Origin: an uncultured Alphaproteobacteria bacterium
Lineage (GTDB): Bacteria > Pseudomonadota > Alphaproteobacteria > UBA8366 > GCA-2717185
Length of the DNA stretch: 64,000 nucleotides
Assembly (NCBI GenBank): GCA_943788635.1
Contig: CALSRA010000012.1
Span: forward strand, 102,948 to 166,947
Direction: 5' to 3'
How positions within the stretch are numbered: position 1 is the first letter of the stretch; each line of letters starts with the position of its first letter. The notes under the pieces are model-generated. The model saw only the letters and a program-made list of their open reading frames with translations. It was not told where the DNA came from and made no database searches. This document shows positions 58,933-64,000 of this stretch, one piece after another. Both the position numbers and the translations under genes were made by a program.

Positions 58933-59796
58933 TCAGTCCGCCAGTTTCAGTTCCGGATGCAGCGCTTCCGCCAACCCCTGTACGGCTTGCGGCAGGCGCA
59001 GACTGAAGCCCAGCAACAACAACCCATCCATCGCAACAACGCGCCGCTCCGCGCCCGCCGGAGTCGCGGCGATTTCCGGAATTTGCAGCAGCACGTCCTG
59101 ACCGCCAAGCAACCGCAGCGAGCGATGTGTCACCACGATGACATCGGGCGCCGCAGCAACCATCGCTTCGGGCGATAGCGGCTTATAGCCTTCGAAGTCG
59201 TCGACGATATTCTGCCCGCCCGCCATTTCAATGATACCGGCCGCTGCCGTATCCGTTCCGGCAACCAGCGGCGCACCGCCCTGCCCGACCGACAATACAA
59301 ACATCACCCGCGGCCTATCGACCACCTTGGCAATCCGCGCGTTGAGCGCCGCCATCTCGGACCGCAGCTTCGTCGCAAGGGCCGCCCCTTTTTCCGGCAC
59401 GCCCAGCACGCCGGAAACAAGGTCAATTTTCGTCATCACACCCTGTAACGACGGATCATCCGGCGCAATGACAATATTCAGTCCCGCCTCCCGCATCTGC
59501 GCCAGAATATCCGGCGGCCCGGCATCGCCACCGGCAATCATCACCGTCGGGTTCAGCGCGAGAATGGGTTCGCTGGCAAGCTGTCGCAAATAACCGACTT
59601 TCGGTTTCGACAGCACATCAGGCGGGTAATAACTGGTCGTATCGACCGCAACGATATCGTCAGCGAAGCCGAGCGCGTAGATAATTTCCGTAATCGCCCC
59701 ATCGACGGATACGATCCTTTTCGCCGGCGCCCCGGTGGCCTGCGCGGCAAGCGCGCAGAACACAAGAACAAGCGAAACCCTGATCGCCGCAATCAA
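58933..59796 (-). CDS. hmuT: Periplasmic haem-binding protein
   Basis: The protein has 287 residues. A signal peptide (IRVSLVLVFCALAAQATG) is followed by a class III substrate-binding fold: RIVSVDGAITEIIYALG, VGYLRQLASEPILALNPT, and a long central helix. A Tyr-Tyr pair near 60 could supply the haem-iron ligand as in HmuT/ShuT. It passes haem to HmuUV. It overlaps hmuS by 4 bp. Confidence 0.92.
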   Translation of the reverse strand: MIAAIRVSLVLVFCALAAQATGAPAKRIVSVDGAITEIIYALGFADDIVAVDTTSYYPPDVLSKPKVGYLRQLASEPILALNPTVMIAGGDAGPPDILAQMREAGLNIVIAPDDPSLQGVMTKIDLVSGVLGVPEKGAALATKLRSEMAALNARIAKVVDRPRVMFVLSVGQGGAPLVAGTDTAAAGIIEMAGGQNIVDDFEGYKPLSPEAMVAAAPDVIVVTHRSLRLLGGQDVLLQIPEIAATPAGAERRVVAMDGLLLLGFSLRLPQAVQGLAEALHPELKLAD

Positions 59797-60863
59797 GCGT
59801 CGACCCCTTCCATTGATTCGGCAAGCGCCCGCCAGTCCATTCGCTCGGAAGAACCTTCGCCACGTTCACCGAACAGCCAGGCAATCTGTTGATCATCCTC
59901 GTTGTAAATTTCCAGCGACGTTACAATGCCGTCCTTTGTTGGCTTCCGCACAACCCAGGCCGAAGCAATGTGGTCTTCCCGCAAATGAAGGTTGAAGTCG
60001 GGGTCGAGGATATTGAACCACGGCCCGACATCACGCAGCGTCTTTACCGGCCCGGTATGGATCTGAACGGCGCCGGGACTGCCGACGAAAATCATGATCG
60101 GAATTTCCTGGTCGGCGGCGGCCGTTACAGCGTTTCGGAATGATTTCACGTCAACGCGCCAGGCAAGTTCGGTACCAACCAGGCGCAATGCCTGAACCCG
60201 CCCTGCACCCAGCTCACCCAGCATGGCGTGGAAGTCATGCACATCCTTCAAAGCCAGCCAGCGATCCCGCAGAACTGTGGTGTCAATTTCGGAATCAGGC
60301 CGCGCCTCCGGTTCGGGGGGAACGGGCGTGACCGACATTTCCGCTGATTGGTCCGGCGACAGAAACCGCGCCACCAGAGCGTCAAACGCTTCCACGTTGC
60401 TGTCTTCCAGCAAATGCACCTTGTGAACCGCCATGCCATCCTGATCAAAGAACTGCAGGCTGCGGCGCGGCCCGCCGGCGCCTTCTTCCACGACAGCGAA
60501 ACCGAAATGCCACCGGCCCAGGAACAGCCGAAGGTCGATATCATGGTTGAGAACCAACCCCATCTTTTCGCCAAAGATTGATATCTTGCCGAACGCGCCC
60601 TTCTTTTCATGCACGACATGTTCGTTACGCGTCAGCGCCATGATACGCCCCAATTCGGGCAGCGCCTGGATCAACTCACCCCAGGGGCCCTGCAGCCGCT
60701 GCACGCTCTCGCCGCAGCGGCAACCGAGAAGTTCACCTTCACTTACCTCCAATTTCTCCGCTGCATCACGCGCACGGATTTTTGGTTCGGCGTCTCGCAG
60801 AGCAAGCCATCTTGTCTTCAGGGGTGCCTGATTTTCGCGTTCGGCCAGGGTCGTTTCGGTCAT
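59793..60863 (-). CDS. hmuS: Haem-degrading/trafficking protein HmuS (HemS/ChuX-like)
   Basis: The protein has 356 residues with two internal repeats of the HemS fold (LKTRWLALRDAEPKIRARDAAEKL and LRDRWLALKDVHDFHAMLGEL starts). The expected haem ligand lies in the ALTRNEHVVHEKKG block near 90. It acts in the cytoplasm on imported haem, as a shuttle or degrading enzyme. It lies between the receptor and hmuT genes. Confidence 0.92.
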   Translation of the reverse strand: MTETTLAERENQAPLKTRWLALRDAEPKIRARDAAEKLEVSEGELLGCRCGESVQRLQGPWGELIQALPELGRIMALTRNEHVVHEKKGAFGKISIFGEKMGLVLNHDIDLRLFLGRWHFGFAVVEEGAGGPRRSLQFFDQDGMAVHKVHLLEDSNVEAFDALVARFLSPDQSAEMSVTPVPPEPEARPDSEIDTTVLRDRWLALKDVHDFHAMLGELGAGRVQALRLVGTELAWRVDVKSFRNAVTAAADQEIPIMIFVGSPGAVQIHTGPVKTLRDVGPWFNILDPDFNLHLREDHIASAWVVRKPTKDGIVTSLEIYNEDDQQIAWLFGERGEGSSERMDWRALAESMEGVDA

Positions 60864-60890
60864 CTCTCTCTCCTCAGTTCGGTAGCAGGG

Positions 60891-62975
60891 TTACATCTTG
60901 ATCGCGTAGCGGATCGTCGCCTTCATATTCCGGCCCGCTTCCAGGGCACCGCCCGCGGTGCGCGAATAGGCGCGGTCGAAGACGTTATCGACGCCGACCA
61001 GCACACCGAGTCCCGCCGCGGGACCACCATCCAATGCCTGCCAGCTCGCATAGACATCGTTGAGGTCATAGGCATCGCGGATCTGGGTTGCGTCGGTTGT
61101 ATTGTCAAAGCGGTTGGCATGCTGGTAGCGCCAGCCCAGCCGCACTCCGACATCGGGAAGCTTGTAGGCAAAATGCATCGTGAACTTGTCCGGCTGCAGG
61201 ATGCCTAAAGGGGCGCCGGTTACTTCGTTGTCACCATCCATGCGGGCAAAACCGGTCTCGAACAACAAAGCGTCGTTTTCATAACTTGCCTCGATCTCGA
61301 AACCATCCAACTGTGCCTTGGCGACATTCACACTCTGCGTCGTACCGTTACAGTTCGGCGGGAAACACGCGGGTGGCGCCGGCTGAACGACCTCGGTATC
61401 GATGAAGTTTTCACCGTCAATCCAGTAGTGCGCCCCCTTCAATTGAAAGTGGTCGCGACGGGTAATGACATCGTCGAACCGCAGGCCGGCACCTGCCTCA
61501 AAAGTCTTGGTCGACTGGGGCTGCAACCCCGTATTCGGAATGAAACTGTTGACCCCGAACCCGGGTATTACGAAATGCGTGCCACTGGGGAACAGCTCGT
61601 TCAGGTTCGGTGCCCGGAACGCATTGGCGTAGCTGGCGAACAACGACAACGGCTCAACCGGCCGAAGCTGCAACGCCAGCTTCGGCGAAACTTCATCCGA
61701 AGTGATTTCACCTGAATCACCATCAGATGTGTAGTAGTCGTAACGGATACCAGGCGTGATCGACGCCCCCATACCAGTGCCCAGAATTTCTTCGAAGTCG
61801 ATCTGCCCCTGCATGAAGACACCGGCGAAGGTCGATTTCGCATTGGGAACGCCACCGCGTGCGGCGCCGTCAGTCGTGCCCTCCCCTGTATCGCGATAGC
61901 TTTCGACGCCGTAGGTCAGTGTCGTCAACGCGGTTTCGCTATGCTCAAAGCGGGTGCGATTATCGACCCGCGCACCAATCGTGTTCAGGATCCGGTCCTC
62001 GACCTGACCCGCCGGCCCGACACCCAGGCTGTCCAGCCGCGTTTCCTGCACATTGCTATCGACGTAATAGGCAATCGCGTCGAGATCGAGCCACTTGTTG
62101 GACGGGTCGTTATTCTTGTAGGCGAGGCGAAAATTGTCCGTCTGCACCTCTTTGTCGACGAGGTCGGTGCCGTTCGCCTGACCGTTATTGGGCTCCGTCG
62201 CATCATTCTGAAAACGTTGCCAGCTTGCTTCCAGCGTCTGATGTTCGGTGAGCTTTGCGGTTCCCTTCAACAGGCCGGAAATAATGTCATCATCGGCAAC
62301 CAGCGATGAACCGTCGCCGAGCCGGTAATGATCCCCGGTCAACCAGGTGAGGCCGGCTACGGTTTCGAATTTCTCGGATGGCCGTGCTGCGCCGACGAAG
62401 CCGGCCGTCCATTCCTCGTTTGCATCCTGGTAGCCAACGCTGACCTCGCCGCCAAACCTGGTTCCCGGCGCCAGAAGATCGACCGCTTCGACCGTTCGCA
62501 GCTCGATCACACCGCCCGTTCCGCCACTGCCATACAAGGCGGAGCTGGAACCTTTCACGACCTCAACCCGACGCAGGAACAGGGGGTCGACGAACAGCTG
62601 ACCGTCATGGCCGGAAATGAAATTCTGCCTCGCGCCATCCAGCAGCAGGATGACATCGGGGCCGGAAAACCCCCGGATACTGGGGACCTCGCCGGTCCGT
62701 CGCGGCCCGCCGAAGAAATCGACGCCGGGCACGGTACGCAGGATATCGTCCGGCGATGTCGCCTGCCGGTCCTGGATACTGCGCCGGTCGCGAACCGTCA
62801 CCATGCCGGGATATTCAAATGTCTCTATCGGGTTCTTGGTCGCAGTGACTGATACCGGCGGCACATAGCGCAGGCCTTTGTCACTGCCTGACGGCGCTGC
62901 ATCCTGCGCCGATGCCAAACCGGCAGCGGCTGTCATTATCATGGCCGACACGGCCACCCTGATTACTGGAATCAT
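60891..62975 (-). CDS. TonB-dependent haem receptor
   Basis: The protein has 694 residues. A signal peptide (AVSAMIMTAAAGLASAQ), a plug domain (TSPDDILRTVPGVDFFGGPRRTG, SIRGFSGPDVILLLDGARQ) and a 22-strand barrel ending in YAIKM, with a hydrophobic last residue pattern. The haem receptor box FRAPNLNELF (FRAP/NPNL type) is clear near residue 465. It brings haem across the outer membrane with TonB-ExbBD, which are not in the window. Names such as HmuR or HemR fit equally. Confidence 0.92.
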   Translation of the reverse strand: MIPVIRVAVSAMIMTAAAGLASAQDAAPSGSDKGLRYVPPVSVTATKNPIETFEYPGMVTVRDRRSIQDRQATSPDDILRTVPGVDFFGGPRRTGEVPSIRGFSGPDVILLLDGARQNFISGHDGQLFVDPLFLRRVEVVKGSSSALYGSGGTGGVIELRTVEAVDLLAPGTRFGGEVSVGYQDANEEWTAGFVGAARPSEKFETVAGLTWLTGDHYRLGDGSSLVADDDIISGLLKGTAKLTEHQTLEASWQRFQNDATEPNNGQANGTDLVDKEVQTDNFRLAYKNNDPSNKWLDLDAIAYYVDSNVQETRLDSLGVGPAGQVEDRILNTIGARVDNRTRFEHSETALTTLTYGVESYRDTGEGTTDGAARGGVPNAKSTFAGVFMQGQIDFEEILGTGMGASITPGIRYDYYTSDGDSGEITSDEVSPKLALQLRPVEPLSLFASYANAFRAPNLNELFPSGTHFVIPGFGVNSFIPNTGLQPQSTKTFEAGAGLRFDDVITRRDHFQLKGAHYWIDGENFIDTEVVQPAPPACFPPNCNGTTQSVNVAKAQLDGFEIEASYENDALLFETGFARMDGDNEVTGAPLGILQPDKFTMHFAYKLPDVGVRLGWRYQHANRFDNTTDATQIRDAYDLNDVYASWQALDGGPAAGLGVLVGVDNVFDRAYSRTAGGALEAGRNMKATIRYAIKM

Positions 62976-63097
62976 CGATCCACCCTCTCATCGCGTGTTT
63001 TGTCTCCGGGCTGGCTGCCGAAACCGCGATGGGGTGGGTGGCTGGCTGGGATTGTGAATTATTGGAAGCGTCCGGTTTTCCGGCGCCCCTTGGAACC

Positions 63098-63241
63098 TTA
63101 TTTCGTCAGGATCAGTTTGCCCTTGCTTGTGCAACGCAGCAGGTAACGCTCGCCGTCATGCTCGATCACGACTTCCCGTGCTTGCGCCAGAAGGTCGGCA
63201 CTGCGCAAAACCCGCAAAGGGGGCTTTTCCTGAGTCTTCAT
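63098..63241 (-). CDS. hemP: Hemin uptake protein HemP
   Basis: The product has 47 residues from the ATG at 63241; longer versions reaching 63340 have no family similarity. LRVLRSADLLAQAREVVIEHDGERYLLR, given here by its key L-R-S-x-L and I-x-H-x-G-x-x-Y-x-L-R positions, and the C-terminal GKLILTK match HemP. In several proteobacteria HemP is needed for full expression of haem uptake genes. It is first in the operon, 122 bp upstream of the receptor. Confidence 0.9.
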   Translation of the reverse strand: MKTQEKPPLRVLRSADLLAQAREVVIEHDGERYLLRCTSKGKLILTK

Positions 63242-63372
63242 CCTGTTGTCATTTCTCAAGTCGTTTTCCGTCACGGGCTTTCCATCAGCCGTTTGTGTCA
63301 GTGCAACACGAATACGCACACCGGTGCAGACCTTGTTCATCTGTACTTTCTAAATGCTATCGATAATAAGTC

Positions 63373-63390
63373 GCAATTGCAACATATGTT
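63373..63390. promoter_or_regulatory. Candidate metal-responsive operator upstream of hemP
   Basis: Two short perfect palindromes lie side by side: GCAATTGC (63373-63380) and AACATATGTT (63381-63390), about 130 bp before hemP in an otherwise non-coding, AT-rich stretch. Iron-dependent control by Fur, Irr or RirA is expected for such an operon, but neither palindrome is a good match to a consensus I trust, so this is only a candidate. Confidence 0.3.
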
Positions 63391-63419
63391 TTGCCGTCTG
63401 CATACTAAAATACCCAAAA

Positions 63420-64000
63420 TTAGTCGGCCCTGTACTCATCGGGGCGGAATTCGGGTTCCGGCAGGTCCAGAATTCGGGCGACATGGGCGGCGGCATCCTT
63501 ACGGACGATGTCGCGGATCAGCGCGGAAATCAGCCGGGGCAAACCGAACCGAAGGCTGGAATTCTCTGACGATCCGCGCCCATGGCTGACCGTACCGGCC
63601 CAGTTGTACAGGTGAATATCCTGCAGCCAGGGTGCCGCCCCCGGCTGCTTGTCCTGCAACTGAAATTCCCGGCCAAGATACGGAAAGGCCGCAGCTCCAG
63701 GGTTTTTCTGCCCTTCCGGTGCGGGGAACCGGTCCTGCCAGCGGGCAATTTTATCCGCGAACCCGGCCAGTTCGGGCCGGGCCTCCGGTGCATTCTCAAA
63801 CCCCGCGCCGACAATGACGAAATCAGCCGCATAAGCGGCCCCCGACACGGTCTTGATCCGCACCGCACCATCGATAACCTGCGCCGTATCCCATCCGGCA
63901 TTCAGATGGATATGAAAATTGTCATGCCGGGTATTGCGCGCCAGCGTTTCCCGCGTCACCGCCACGGCCCGGCCGAACAGCTCCGACATGATCCGCCAGC
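63420..64000 (-). CDS. FAD/NAD(P)-binding oxidoreductase, C-terminal part
   Basis: The frame enters from beyond 64000 (reading WRIMSELFGRAVAV) and ends at 63420. AADFVIVGAGFENAPEARPEL is a typical second glycine-motif area of flavoproteins, and the rest resembles NAD(P)/FAD-dependent oxidoreductases whose genes sit by siderophore or haem loci. LYNWAGTVSHGRGSSENSSLRFGLPRLI is specific but unassigned. An internal ATG at 63989 is not the true start. Function cannot be named from this part. Confidence 0.65.
   Translation of the reverse strand, partial: WRIMSELFGRAVAVTRETLARNTRHDNFHIHLNAGWDTAQVIDGAVRIKTVSGAAYAADFVIVGAGFENAPEARPELAGFADKIARWQDRFPAPEGQKNPGAAAFPYLGREFQLQDKQPGAAPWLQDIHLYNWAGTVSHGRGSSENSSLRFGLPRLISALIRDIVRKDAAAHVARILDLPEPEFRPDEYRAD

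Overview
The window looks like a chromosomal segment of an alphaproteobacterium, most likely Rhodospirillales-like. This rests on gene order: a complete dcw cell-wall/division cluster (mraZ to ftsZ) running directly into lpxC-bamD-recN-ligA, an alphaproteobacterial-style RNase P RNA, DUF1127 genes followed by anti-Shine-Dalgarno hairpins, and a hemP-receptor-hmuSTUV haem operon. Most of the DNA is GC-rich with dense same-strand operons. The first ~9.2 kb is visibly more AT-rich and full of transposon debris.

Layout. (1) 1-9.2 kb is a mobile/accessory region. It holds an IS5-type transposase fragment with an in-frame stop, an AT-rich three-gene glycan cassette (GT2-like, PIG-L deacetylase, GT9-like), a nested IS graveyard (an IS256-type 5' stub cut by an IS3 element, itself cut by an IS1380 element), and a tyrosine recombinase preceded by a perfect palindrome. 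(2) 9.4-14.4 kb carries DUF3750, a DjlA-like TerB/J protein, an Uup-like ABC-F ATPase, an AmpD-type amidase and an opposing alpha/beta hydrolase. (3) 14.47-14.87 kb is rnpB. (4) 14.9-21.1 kb is a co-oriented DUF4129 / DUF4350 / MoxR / DUF58 / SpoIIM-like / RDD operon. (5) 21.1-22.0 kb is a membrane-protein gene broken by two frameshifts. (6) 22.3-46.5 kb is the dcw cluster with a MraZ-type operator/promoter, then lpxC, bamD, recN and ligA. (7) 46.5-50.3 kb has a PLP dehydratase, a secreted subtilisin-like protease and a PAS histidine kinase. (8) 50.5-56.8 kb has aminopeptidase P, two DUF1127 genes each followed by a CCUCC-loop hairpin, prmA and a UvrD-type helicase. (9) 57.1-63.3 kb is the haem uptake operon, followed by the C-terminal part of a flavoprotein that runs off the window end.

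How the genes work together. The dcw genes make lipid-linked peptidoglycan precursors (MurC-F, Ddl, MraY, MurG), polymerise and cross-link them (FtsW, FtsI), and assemble the divisome (FtsL, FtsQ, FtsA, FtsZ). LpxC and BamD add the outer-membrane arm. The haem operon imports haem across the outer membrane (TonB receptor), the periplasm (HmuT) and the inner membrane (HmuUV), and handles it in the cytoplasm (HmuS).

Caveat and main novelty. Six single-base frameshifts fall between 21 and 41.5 kb: two in the membrane gene, one in murD, two in ftsA and one in lpxC. Because murD, ftsA and lpxC are normally essential, base-level sequence errors are the simplest explanation. The most interesting signal is the pair of DUF1127 genes at 52.7-53.6 kb. 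They share a 17-bp upstream element at nearly equal distance from the start codon, and each is followed by a perfect hairpin with the identical loop TCCTCCCCCC.
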